DNA from: Clostridiales bacterium
Lineage (GTDB): Bacteria; Bacillota; Clostridia; Oscillospirales; CAG-272
Length of the DNA: 64,000 nt
Direction of reading: 5' to 3'
Assembly: GCA_022793655.1 (NCBI GenBank)
Contig: JAAWDG010000013.1
Coordinates: 62,001 to 126,000 of the forward strand
The notes beneath the pieces are model-generated. The model was not told the DNA's origin, did no database searches, and saw nothing but the letters and a program-made list of their open reading frames with translations. Both the position numbers and the translations under genes were made by a program. Positions 57,744 through 64,000 of this stretch are shown here, piece by piece. Positions within the stretch are counted from its first letter, which is position 1. Every line of letters starts with the position of its first letter.

Positions 57744-60374
57744 TTATTCGGTACGCAGTGCCACAACCGGGTCTTTTTTAGCCGCTAATCGTGCGGGAAT
57801 GAGTCCGGCAATAAAGGTCAAGAGCATGCTGATGGCGACTAAGATGAGGCCGCCTTGCCAAGGTAGAACCGCGCCTACGTTACTAATACCAGACAGGGAT
57901 TGGATGATGATATTAATGGGCAGACAGAGCAGAACGGTGAATAAAATGCCGATCAGACCAGCCGTAAGTCCGACAATCAATGTCTCTGCATTGAACACAC
58001 GAGAGATATCCTTTTTCGAAGCGCCAATTGATCGCAAAATACCAATTTCTTTGGTCCTTTCGAGTACCGAGATATAGGTAATGATACCAATCATAATGCT
58101 GGAAACGATAAGAGAAATGGAAACAAAGGCAATCAATACATAAGAGATGATATTGATAATCATGGTAATGGAAGAGATCATTAACCCAATAAAATCGGTA
58201 TAAGTAATTTGATCGTTTTCCTCTTTTCCCTCGTTATATTTGCTAATGATGTCTTCAATCGCGTCTTTAGAGGCAAAGTCCTTTGAGTAAATGGCAATTG
58301 AGGACGGTGTATCTTCATCAACAAATCCTAACTTTTTGAGGTTGCCGTCATAGGTGGCGGTTGTGCGCATCATTTTGGTAAACATAGCTAACACTTCTTT
58401 TTCATCCATCGAGTTGACGATGACGCCGTACTGTTGTTGCTCTTCGGGGGAAAGTGTAGCGATATAGGCGTTGACATCCTCCATCGTCAATTCTTCTGAA
58501 TCGGCAGTGGTGAAGGCAAGACCTGTAAAGATATCCACAGTAGGATTGTCAATTTGTTTTTTCGCTACTTCGCTTTCACTGGTTTGTTTGATAATATACT
58601 CAGTAAAGTCTTTGGTGTAAGCAAGCGGTGTTTGAATTGATGCTGCTACCGCATTGTCAGAAGGGCGCAGAATACCGGTAATTTTGATAGTCTCGCCTTC
58701 TTCAATCGCTTTTTCTAACTTTTCCTCATCCTCTATAATGGATTCGTAAATGCCGCTTTGGCCGACTTCTTCGTATAAACTGGTATTGAGTACAAGCTTA
58801 AATTCCTTGTTGACCAAGTCCTCATATGAAAAGCTCATGGAGTCAATGGGGATTTCGCCCCCGTTCTTGAAGGCTTCCACAAAGGCGGGAATTTCCTCGC
58901 GATCACGAAGTCCTAAGGCATAGAGTACTAAATCCATGATTTCATTGTTTTCGTTGACAACTAAAATCATCTCATTGTATGCCTGCGGCCAAGAACCATA
59001 GATTAAATCATACTGGGAGTGCAGCAGGTCTTCGTTATCAATCATCTCTGAAAAGATGTCCATTGACATAAAACTGTCAGCCATGCTGGCCATATTGCCC
59101 ATGCTGGCCATGTAATCGGTGTACTTGATGCCGACAAATTGCTCATACATCAAATCCATAATTTCATTTGAATCGATTTTGACATTTTTGCCGGTTTCGT
59201 CTTTGGTGTACATGCCGAAATCGATATCATAGGTATACTTAATATCGGTTGTATAGGCGTCCATACCTGTGGCGGGATCTTCAAAATGAGCTTTCAGCGC
59301 TTTTAAATCATTGGTGACAAAGCCGGTCATCATAGCATTCATCATGCGCTGCATGTTGCTGTTGGAATACACCTTATCTTTGTCATGCGTTTCTTCAGAC
59401 AGGTCAGTATCAAGACTGAACATGCTTTCATAGTCCATGGCCTCTCGGGTAATGGTCAACGGATAGGTGGAAAGGGTATCCTCTTGCACTTGATTAATAT
59501 AGAGATTGATACCATGCGAGAGGGAAAGGATCAGTGCAATGCCGATGATGCCGATACTGCCTGCAAAACTAGTCAAGAAAGTGCGTGCCTTTTTGGTCAT
59601 CAGATTGTTGAGGGAAAGACTGGTGGCTGTCAGAAAAGACATGGGCTTTTTCTTGATTTTTTTCTTTTCTTTTTTGGCCGGTGTGGCTGCTTCTTCGGTA
59701 TAGGGATCACTGTCGTCCACAATGCGGCCGTCAAGGAGCCGGATAATACGCGTGGAATACTTCTCAGCCAGTTCTGGATTGTGTGTGACCATGACCACTA
59801 AGCGGTCTTTGGCAATTTCGCTTAACAGCTCCATAATCTGAATGCTGGTTTCTGAATCAAGCGCGCCGGTGGGCTCGTCAGCCAAAAGAATTTCGGGATT
59901 GTTGACCAGCGCTCTGGCGATGGCCACCCGCTGCATTTGTCCGCCCGACATTTGGTTGGGCTTTTTGTGTATGTATTCGCCAAGGCCTACCTTTTGCAGC
60001 GCTTCTTTGGCTCTTTCCCGCCGTTCGGCCCGTTTTACGCCCGATAGAGTCATGGCGAGCTCTACATTGGCCAAAATGCTCTGGTGGGGAATCAGGTTAT
60101 AGTTCTGAAAGACAAAACCGATGGAGCGGTTGCGATAGGTATCCCAATCGCCATCCCGATATTCTTTGGTAGAAATACCTTTAATGATTAAATCGCCTTC
60201 TGAATATCGGTCTAACCCGCCAATGATGTTGAGCAATGTGGTTTTACCGCAGCCAGAAGGACCTAAAATAGAAACAAATTCATTTTTCCTAAGGGTTACG
60301 CTGACACCGTTCAGCGCGGTTTGGCGTTGATCGCCAAACAAATATACTTTTTTTATGTCAATTAATTTTAGCAC
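57744..60374 (-). CDS. Fused ABC transporter ATPase-permease, MacB/FtsX type
   Basis: 876 residues from a GTG at 60374 with GGAGGT upstream. The ATPase (1-225) has Walker A 'GPSGCGKTT', signature 'MSGGQMQR', Walker B 'ILLADEPTGALD'. A Lys-rich link (about 230-245) leads to one helix, a large outside domain (about 290-720) and three more helices near 735-860 with FtsX marks ('VLERTKEIGILRSIGASKKDI'). This is a MacB-like mechanotransmission machine, acting on substrates outside the membrane. No partner proteins are next to it. Substrate unknown, often peptide, antibiotic or cell-wall related. Confidence 0.92.
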   Translation of the reverse strand: MLKLIDIKKVYLFGDQRQTALNGVSVTLRKNEFVSILGPSGCGKTTLLNIIGGLDRYSEGDLIIKGISTKEYRDGDWDTYRNRSIGFVFQNYNLIPHQSILANVELAMTLSGVKRAERRERAKEALQKVGLGEYIHKKPNQMSGGQMQRVAIARALVNNPEILLADEPTGALDSETSIQIMELLSEIAKDRLVVMVTHNPELAEKYSTRIIRLLDGRIVDDSDPYTEEAATPAKKEKKKIKKKPMSFLTATSLSLNNLMTKKARTFLTSFAGSIGIIGIALILSLSHGINLYINQVQEDTLSTYPLTITREAMDYESMFSLDTDLSEETHDKDKVYSNSNMQRMMNAMMTGFVTNDLKALKAHFEDPATGMDAYTTDIKYTYDIDFGMYTKDETGKNVKIDSNEIMDLMYEQFVGIKYTDYMASMGNMASMADSFMSMDIFSEMIDNEDLLHSQYDLIYGSWPQAYNEMILVVNENNEIMDLVLYALGLRDREEIPAFVEAFKNGGEIPIDSMSFSYEDLVNKEFKLVLNTSLYEEVGQSGIYESIIEDEEKLEKAIEEGETIKITGILRPSDNAVAASIQTPLAYTKDFTEYIIKQTSESEVAKKQIDNPTVDIFTGLAFTTADSEELTMEDVNAYIATLSPEEQQQYGVIVNSMDEKEVLAMFTKMMRTTATYDGNLKKLGFVDEDTPSSIAIYSKDFASKDAIEDIISKYNEGKEENDQITYTDFIGLMISSITMIINIISYVLIAFVSISLIVSSIMIGIITYISVLERTKEIGILRSIGASKKDISRVFNAETLIVGLTAGLIGILFTVLLCLPINIIIQSLSGISNVGAVLPWQGGLILVAISMLLTFIAGLIPARLAAKKDPVVALRTE

Positions 60375-60485
60375 TCTATGACCTCCGTTAAAAATTTGAC
60401 ATTATTCATATTATAATCCGAAATAAAGGGAAGTCAATGACTCTTACCGTTTATTTACAATAAAAATAAAATGTAGTCATAAAAG

Positions 60486-60522
60486 AAAATGGAATGAACC
60501 TATGATAGGTTCATTCCATTTT
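60486..60522 (-). terminator. 18-bp perfect stem terminator overlapping a stop codon
   Basis: AAAATGGAATGAACCTAT and its exact complement around one base. On the minus strand it is followed by CTTTTAT. The stop codon (60513-60511) and last three codons of the small gene lie inside the stem. Confidence 0.82.
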
Positions 60523-60696
60523 GTCAGAATCATTGTTGTTCGTTTGCTTGCGTTCGATTAAAAATGTGAGTATCGCGCCAACCGTGGCGATGGCCACGAC
60601 CGAGGCCGAGCCGGGTAGAATCAACTGGCCAATCCACCCCATCAAAAGGGCGGCAATGAAAACCCAGAGGGCTTTAACTAGAGATCCGAGATTCAT
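60511..60696 (-). CDS. Small membrane protein, third of three
   Basis: 61 residues, TAGGAGG before the ATG. Two hydrophobic segments (8-28 and 31-47, with 'WVFIAALLMGWIGQLI' and 'ASVVAIATVGAILTFLIE') and a polar tail 'NNNDSDKME'. The tail resembles that of the protein before it ('NDDSDKKNE'), but the membrane part differs. Function unknown. It is the last gene of the operon starting with the HtrA-like protease. Its last codons form the terminator stem. Confidence 0.8.
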   Translation of the reverse strand: MNLGSLVKALWVFIAALLMGWIGQLILPGSASVVAIATVGAILTFLIERKQTNNNDSDKME

Positions 60697-60727
60697 ATAG
60701 GTTTCCTCCTATTAGCTTGTGTAAATG

Positions 60728-60928
60728 TTATTCGTTCTTTTTATCAGAATCATCGTTGGCTGTTTGATTAGACCAGATGATAAAGAAACCTATAATTGCG
60801 CTGGCAAATATAGCGCCGGTCCCCGGCAAATTCAGTCTTACACCAATATACACTTCTGCTACAAAAGAAAGCACTATGGTAATGATGGCCGATGACAGGG
60901 CGACAAGGAGTCTTGATTTGTTGTTCAT
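60728..60928 (-). CDS. Small membrane protein, second of three
   Basis: 66 residues, AGGAG before the ATG. Two hydrophobic segments ('LLVALSSAIITIVLSFVAEVYIGV' and 'GTGAIFASAIIGFFIIW') with 'LNLPGTG' between, then a polar tail. The protein at 60988-61161 has the same build ('LNWPGTG', 'IFAIATLGFFMI'). Its 5' region (60920-60979) repeats the sequence at 61153-61213, including codons from the end of the upstream exported-protein gene. This marks a tandem duplication. Function unknown. Confidence 0.82.
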   Translation of the reverse strand: MNNKSRLLVALSSAIITIVLSFVAEVYIGVRLNLPGTGAIFASAIIGFFIIWSNQTANDDSDKKNE

Positions 60929-60979
60929 ACAAATTCTCCTAAATATCGTTTAGTTCATGTAAATATTTTTCGCGCGAAC
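60920..60979 (-). repeat. Duplicated segment, copy 2
   Basis: Sixty bp nearly identical to 61153-61213: GTTCGCGCGAAAAA, an ATTTACATGAA tract, ATATTTAGGAGAAT and the start of a small gene. Here the GTTCGCGCG part is no longer coding. Confidence 0.82.
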
Positions 60980-60987
60980 CTGCAAGA

Positions 60988-61161
60988 TTATTTTTGTTGA
61001 TCGGAACTTATCATGAAGAAACCTAAAGTTGCGATGGCAAAAATTGATCCGGTCCCTGGCCAATTCAAGTATCCGCCAATTAGGCCTTCCGCAAAAAAAC
61101 CAACAAGTATAATTGCAATGAAAGCTAATAAACCGATAGCAATACGATTTGAGTTATTCAT
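60988..61161 (-). CDS. Small membrane protein, first of three (57 residues)
   Basis: A 57-residue frame that short-ORF cut-offs would miss: start ATG at 61161 with AGGAG 7 bases upstream, stop TAA at 60990-60988. It begins MNNSNRIAIGLL, has 'FIAIILVGFFAEGLIGG', then 'LNWPGTGSIFAIATLGFFM' and ends SSDQQK. It aligns along its whole length with 60728-60928 (NN-x2-R, AE-x2-IG, LN-x-PGTG-x-IFA, GFF). So it is real, and the pair came from one ancestor. Membrane-embedded; function unknown. Confidence 0.85.
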   Translation of the reverse strand: MNNSNRIAIGLLAFIAIILVGFFAEGLIGGYLNWPGTGSIFAIATLGFFMISSDQQK

Positions 61162-61213
61162 AGCGATTCTCCTAAATATTGTTTTAATTCATGTAAATGT
61201 TTTTCGCGCGAAC
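61153..61213 (-). repeat. Duplicated segment, copy 1
   Basis: Covers the last codons of the exported-protein gene, the spacer with AGGAG and the first codons of the small gene at 61161. It matches 60920-60979 with a few changes and one inserted base. It is the parent copy, as only here the reading frame ends properly (RAKNIYMN). Confidence 0.82.
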
Positions 61214-62257
61214 TTCCATGGGATGAGATTCAGTGGTATAATACCAACTGGGACTAATTGAAAAAGAGGCTGTTGGACCGGATATGGAAGCGCCAATTGA
61301 AGCGGATGGTTTAATGCCCAATTTACCATGATAATACTGGGCATAAGCAATAAATTCTTTGTATGTGTATTTATTGTTTATAGATACATAATATCTGAGG
61401 TATCCTAAATAATATGGAATCGTAAGTGAATCTGCGTGAAACCACTTAATTTTAACTTGTCTGCCCTGTCCCATAGATAGATTACTAATTGAATAAAGAT
61501 TATCAGGAAGAATGTTATATGTTTCTCCATCTAATGAACCTTTAAGTGTAAAAAATACCCGTGGATTAGAATGAACAACCAGGTCTGTTGCTGGTACTAC
61601 AGCAAAATGATCGGTCAGTTTATAATATGGCTCCGTTTTCCATTCAAAGCGATATTGGATTTGATAGGTATCATCGCCCATCCAAACCATACCCATATTC
61701 TGTTTTAAATAGCAAGAGGAATCAGCATTCCAGATGGAAGCGCCGCTGTTGCCGCTTTGTCCATAGTATATGCGGTCGTTTCTTGTTTCGCCATTCATGT
61801 TTTCCCAGTCGTAAATGGGCTGCAATTCTAAAACACCGTTTGACGAAAGGGTTTGCAGTTCAGTGTTGTTGTGATCTTCTTCAGCGCATTTGGTTTGGTT
61901 GACGCCATAGTCAAACTCTTGGCGCGAAAGCTCTACGGATGTTACTTCTTCGGTTTCCGGATTCTCATAATTGACGGTGTATAACGCGGAATCAGAAATG
62001 GCCAACGCATTTTCGTCTAATTCCTGCAGGTCTTCTTCGGTGTACCATTCGTCAATTTCCTCCATGGTCCAGCCTGCGTTTAACAGCATGCTGATGGTCG
62101 CTTCTCGGCGGGTAATGGATGGACGTTCGGTTACGATTTCTTCTCGGGTTATTTCATCAGCCGCAACCGAAGAATCCTCCGCGTCATTGGCCCAAATACC
62201 GTTGCATAGCCCCAGTACTAAAGCGTCTGTCATCAAGAGTACACGTGCTCTTTTCAT
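61184..62257 (-). CDS. Exported protein, function unknown
   Basis: 357 residues with AAGGAGG before the ATG. A signal peptide-like start (MKRARVLLMTDALVLGLCNGIWAND) is followed by an acidic helical part (30-95, 'TMEEIDEWYTEEDLQEL'), then a long beta-rich domain with many Tyr, Trp and Asn (150-357). It ends 'WYYTTESHPMEVRAKNIYMN'. Only two Cys remain after the signal region, so no zinc site. I do not recognise it. It follows the HtrA-like gene by 68 bp and precedes three tiny membrane proteins, so it may be a substrate or partner of the protease. Confidence 0.75.
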   Translation of the reverse strand: MKRARVLLMTDALVLGLCNGIWANDAEDSSVAADEITREEIVTERPSITRREATISMLLNAGWTMEEIDEWYTEEDLQELDENALAISDSALYTVNYENPETEEVTSVELSRQEFDYGVNQTKCAEEDHNNTELQTLSSNGVLELQPIYDWENMNGETRNDRIYYGQSGNSGASIWNADSSCYLKQNMGMVWMGDDTYQIQYRFEWKTEPYYKLTDHFAVVPATDLVVHSNPRVFFTLKGSLDGETYNILPDNLYSISNLSMGQGRQVKIKWFHADSLTIPYYLGYLRYYVSINNKYTYKEFIAYAQYYHGKLGIKPSASIGASISGPTASFSISPSWYYTTESHPMEVRAKNIYMN

Positions 62258-62325
62258 GGTGTTTACCTCCTTAAAATGTAAAAAATTTATTTAGTTATGG
62301 TCATATTGCCATAGATTATCATGAA

Positions 62326-63297
62326 TTATGATTTCATATCGATAGAGATATCTATGATTTCTGCATCCCTGACAATGGTGATGGCAAAGGTTTCTGAAAC
62401 TTTTTGCAAAGCTTCATGATATTCAACCAAATTGGTGATCGATTGATTGTTAATTTTTATCAATAAATCGCCTTCTTGTAATTGTTCAAATACGGGGCTT
62501 TCTTCGCTGATCTCTTGGATTCTTAGCCCTTTTGCCCCTGGCACTCCGTATTTTTGATAAATATCATTTTGGAAAGTGATTTGCAGGTTTGGTGTTTCAA
62601 TACCTTGTTCCAACCGATCAATAACTTCTTGCAATCGATTGGATGGAACGGCAAATCCAAGACCTTCTGCGCCAAATTCAGTCGACTTGAAAGTAGTCAT
62701 ACCAATTACCTGATTATGTTCATTCAAAAGCGGCCCGCCACTACAACCGGGGGAAAGGTCAATGTTAGTTTGCAAGAGCCGTTGGGTGCCAAACCCGACG
62801 ATATCTAAATTGGTAATAAAGCCTTCTGCGTAGGTGCCCTGCAGATATACCGAGATTGGCGTCGCTATGCTGAAAACGGTTTGCCCTTTTTGGCATTGAG
62901 CAGAATCGGCAAAGGAGAGAGCAGGAAGCTCGGTTTCTATTTCAAGCAAAGCAATATCGCTTATCTCATCTTTTGCAATTAGTTTTGCCGTGATCGCTTG
63001 CTGTTCATTGGTAATAAGATAAATTGCATCGCTGTTTTTTTGTATATTATGATAGTTTGTTATAATTTTATGGGGTTGATAACAGAAGCCAGTCCCTATC
63101 ACGACGTCAGAAGTTAAAATCTCTTTTTCAAGATCAATGCCAGTGACAATCGTAACGACTGAACCAGAAACCGTATCATGGTTTCGCTTATCATGAGCGG
63201 CTGGTTTCCATATGGCAATCACCAAAGCAACTATGGATAAAATAGCCGCTGTTGTACAGAGAATCCACAGAGAACGGTTTTGGTTTGTTTGATTCAT
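62326..63297 (-). CDS. HtrA/DegP-like membrane serine protease with PDZ domain
   Basis: 323 residues with GGAGG before the ATG. One N-terminal membrane anchor (10-30), trypsin-like domain with triad H83 ('ITNYHNI'), D114 ('EISDIALLEI') and S186 ('GCSGGPLLNE'), then a PDZ domain (about 230-323, 'LQEGDLLIKINNQSITNLVEYHEAL'). The base before the active Ser is Cys rather than the usual Asn (GNSGGP). It faces the outside and cuts misfolded or specific exported proteins. It is first of a five-gene minus-strand unit. Promoter at 63425-63453. Confidence 0.92.
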   Translation of the reverse strand: MNQTNQNRSLWILCTTAAILSIVALVIAIWKPAAHDKRNHDTVSGSVVTIVTGIDLEKEILTSDVVIGTGFCYQPHKIITNYHNIQKNSDAIYLITNEQQAITAKLIAKDEISDIALLEIETELPALSFADSAQCQKGQTVFSIATPISVYLQGTYAEGFITNLDIVGFGTQRLLQTNIDLSPGCSGGPLLNEHNQVIGMTTFKSTEFGAEGLGFAVPSNRLQEVIDRLEQGIETPNLQITFQNDIYQKYGVPGAKGLRIQEISEESPVFEQLQEGDLLIKINNQSITNLVEYHEALQKVSETFAITIVRDAEIIDISIDMKS

Positions 63298-63338
63298 GTT
63301 TAGCCTCCATGTTGGGAATTTTATAGAAACAGCTTATG

Positions 63339-63453
63339 TTCGCTGGAGCGAAAATTTTAGTTTTTCATTATTATTCTTTTTTGTTGTGCGAATGATTAGC
63401 AAAAAGTACATATTTGATATACATATTATACTTCAATAAGCAAAAAATGTAAA
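63339..63453 (-). promoter_or_regulatory. Promoter and leader palindrome of the HtrA operon
   Basis: Minus strand TTTACA (63453-63448), 17-bp spacer, TATAAT (63430-63425), start near 63418. The leader of about 120 nt contains a palindrome TTCGCT-GG-AGCGAA (63339-63352), a possible operator or stem. Confidence 0.7.
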
Positions 63454-63498
63454 TATTTGGTATAGCTATTCCACATGACAAAAAATTAAACAAAGGTA

Positions 63499-63527
63499 TT
63501 GACAAGCGGCATAGCTTGTGCTATAAT
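63499..63527 (+). promoter_or_regulatory. Promoter of the tRNA genes
   Basis: TTGACA (63499-63504), 17-bp spacer, TATAAT (63522-63527): a full consensus match, 44 bp before the first tRNA. Confidence 0.88.
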
Positions 63528-63570
63528 AGCAGAGCGCAAAAGAAAGCGCACGGAATTGGATTAAATATTT

Positions 63571-63645
63571 GCTGGTGTGGCTCAATGGCAGAGCAGCTGA
63601 TTTGTAATCAGCAGGTTGATGGTTCGACTCCGTTCACCAGCTCCA
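63571..63645 (+). tRNA. tRNA-Thr (anticodon TGT)
   Basis: Acceptor GCTGGTG pairs with CACCAGC, anticodon loop TTTGTAA gives TGT for threonine, T arm has GGTTCGACTCC, and CCA is encoded (63643-63645). Reads ACA codons and, with wobble, other threonine codons. Confidence 0.95.
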
Positions 63646-63730
63646 GGGAGCGTTCCCGAGCGGCCAAAGGGGGCAGACTGTAAATCTGTTGTCACTGACT
63701 TCGGTGGTCCGAATCCACCCGCTCCCACCA
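63646..63730 (+). tRNA. tRNA-Tyr (anticodon GTA)
   Basis: Acceptor GGGAGCG pairs with CGCTCCC, long variable arm as expected for tyrosine tRNA, anticodon loop CTGTAAA gives GTA, T arm GGTCCGAATCC, CCA encoded (63728-63730). It begins at the very next base after the tRNA-Thr CCA, so a nuclease must separate them exactly. Confidence 0.95.
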
Positions 63731-63761
63731 TCAAGAGACAATAAAAAAGATATTGTCCCGG

Positions 63762-63788
63762 AAAACCCCGATTTTATCGGGGTTTTCG
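63762..63788 (+). terminator. Terminator of the tRNA unit
   Basis: AAAACCCCGAT with ATCGGGGTTTT around TTT, then C. A second hairpin, GACAATA/TATTGTC (63737-63757), stands just before it. Confidence 0.85.
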
Positions 63789-63892
63789 CCGTTTTAAAGG
63801 CCGGTTTTTCAAAGACAAAATCGTAGATGTAAAAAGGCAAATTTCCCTTTGCGGGGAGAGTCGTACCTAAACAACAACCAAATACAATCCAC

Positions 63893-63927
63893 AGGCGTAT
63901 GGAAATAAAAAATCCATACGCCTTTTT
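63893..63927 (+). terminator. Terminator-like hairpin before the last gene
   Basis: AGGCGTATGGA with TCCATACGCCT around an A-rich loop, then TTTT. It ends 34 bp before the next start codon, so it could end upstream transcripts or attenuate the next gene. The 63789-63892 stretch holds no gene I can support. Confidence 0.7.
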
Positions 63928-63960
63928 GCTTTTCAAAAAATCAAACAGGAGGTTACTAAT

Positions 63961-64000
63961 ATGACAATCTATCAGCAGGAACTTATGCGAAAACTGTCCC
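63961..64000 (+). CDS. Start of an unidentified gene, cut by the window edge
   Basis: ATG at 63961 after AGGAGG (63947-63952), first 13 codons MTIYQQELMRKLS. Too short to identify. Confidence 0.65.
   Translation, partial: MTIYQQELMRKLS

Noticed and set aside
63634-63936. Open frame of 100 codons on the minus strand across the tRNA-Tyr gene
   Set aside because: It overlaps a clear tRNA and two terminators, and has no ribosome site or family features.
63731-64000. Integration site of a mobile element at tRNA-Tyr
   Set aside because: No integrase or repeated tRNA end is visible; the last gene is cut after 13 codons, so there is not enough evidence.

Overview
The window looks like chromosomal DNA of an anaerobic, endospore-forming member of the Clostridia. 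A relative of the Oscillospiraceae/Ruminococcaceae is my best guess, but this is inference. The evidence is dipicolinate synthase (dpaA, dpaB), Rex beside adhE, a set of [FeFe]-hydrogenase genes, FeoA/FeoB, HPr kinase, a tryptophan T-box, strong AGGAGG-type ribosome sites, an SLH-domain surface protein and clean intrinsic terminators. I see no rRNA, CRISPR array, prophage or complete insertion sequence. The window opens inside an exported protein gene and ends 13 codons into another gene.

Layout. 1-6.1 kb (minus strand): an exported protein, a lipoprotein, a cation-efflux (CDF) transporter, then a translationally coupled three-gene operon (DUF4874/DUF4832 protein, ABC ATPase, ABC-2 permease). 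A tandem pair of structured repeats lies between the last two units. 6.2-10.1 kb: a U32-family tRNA hydroxylation-type protein with an apparently leaderless promoter, a 0.7 kb non-coding inverted-repeat element, two paralogous small HTH regulators with matching operators around a divergent AbrB-like zinc-ribbon gene, and a LysR regulator. 10.2-19.5 kb: fermentation and hydrogen metabolism (Rex operator, rex, adhE, a kinase-like protein, two [2Fe-2S] thioredoxin-like proteins, a PAS-linked sensory-type [FeFe] hydrogenase, a SpoIIE-type phosphatase and a second [FeFe] hydrogenase). 19.6-27.1 kb (minus): phosphoglucomutase, a TSCPD protein, birA, a lipid kinase, htpG, an RNHCP protein and mnmE. 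27.4-33.4 kb: a GNAT protein, hprK, a J-domain protein, pyk and membrane proteins. 33.5-39.3 kb: a GNAT protein, a cyclophilin lipoprotein, dpaAB, ymdB and rny. 39.5-43.8 kb: a tryptophan T-box controlling a TrpB2-type gene with an Lsa-like ABC-F gene 13 bp behind it, then two MGMT-family genes. 43.9-47.0 kb (minus): GtrA, a GT2 glycosyltransferase and a large membrane protein. 47.1-53.3 kb: a membrane protein, dxs and a 1274-residue SLH surface protein, all overlapping end to end. 53.3-60.4 kb: a HAD-fold protein whose catalytic residues are replaced, nrdR, feoAB, a VanZ-like protein and a fused ABC transporter. 60.5-63.3 kb (minus): an HtrA-like protease, an unrecognised exported protein and three tiny membrane proteins, two of which arose by tandem duplication. 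63.5-64 kb: tRNA-Thr and tRNA-Tyr with no gap between them, then the start of another gene.

Best candidates for something undescribed are the HtrA/exported protein/mini-membrane-protein operon, the two-copy structured repeat at 2569-2781, the paired HTH regulators with identical operator geometry, and the HAD pseudoenzyme. All functions are read from sequence by eye; no database search was run.
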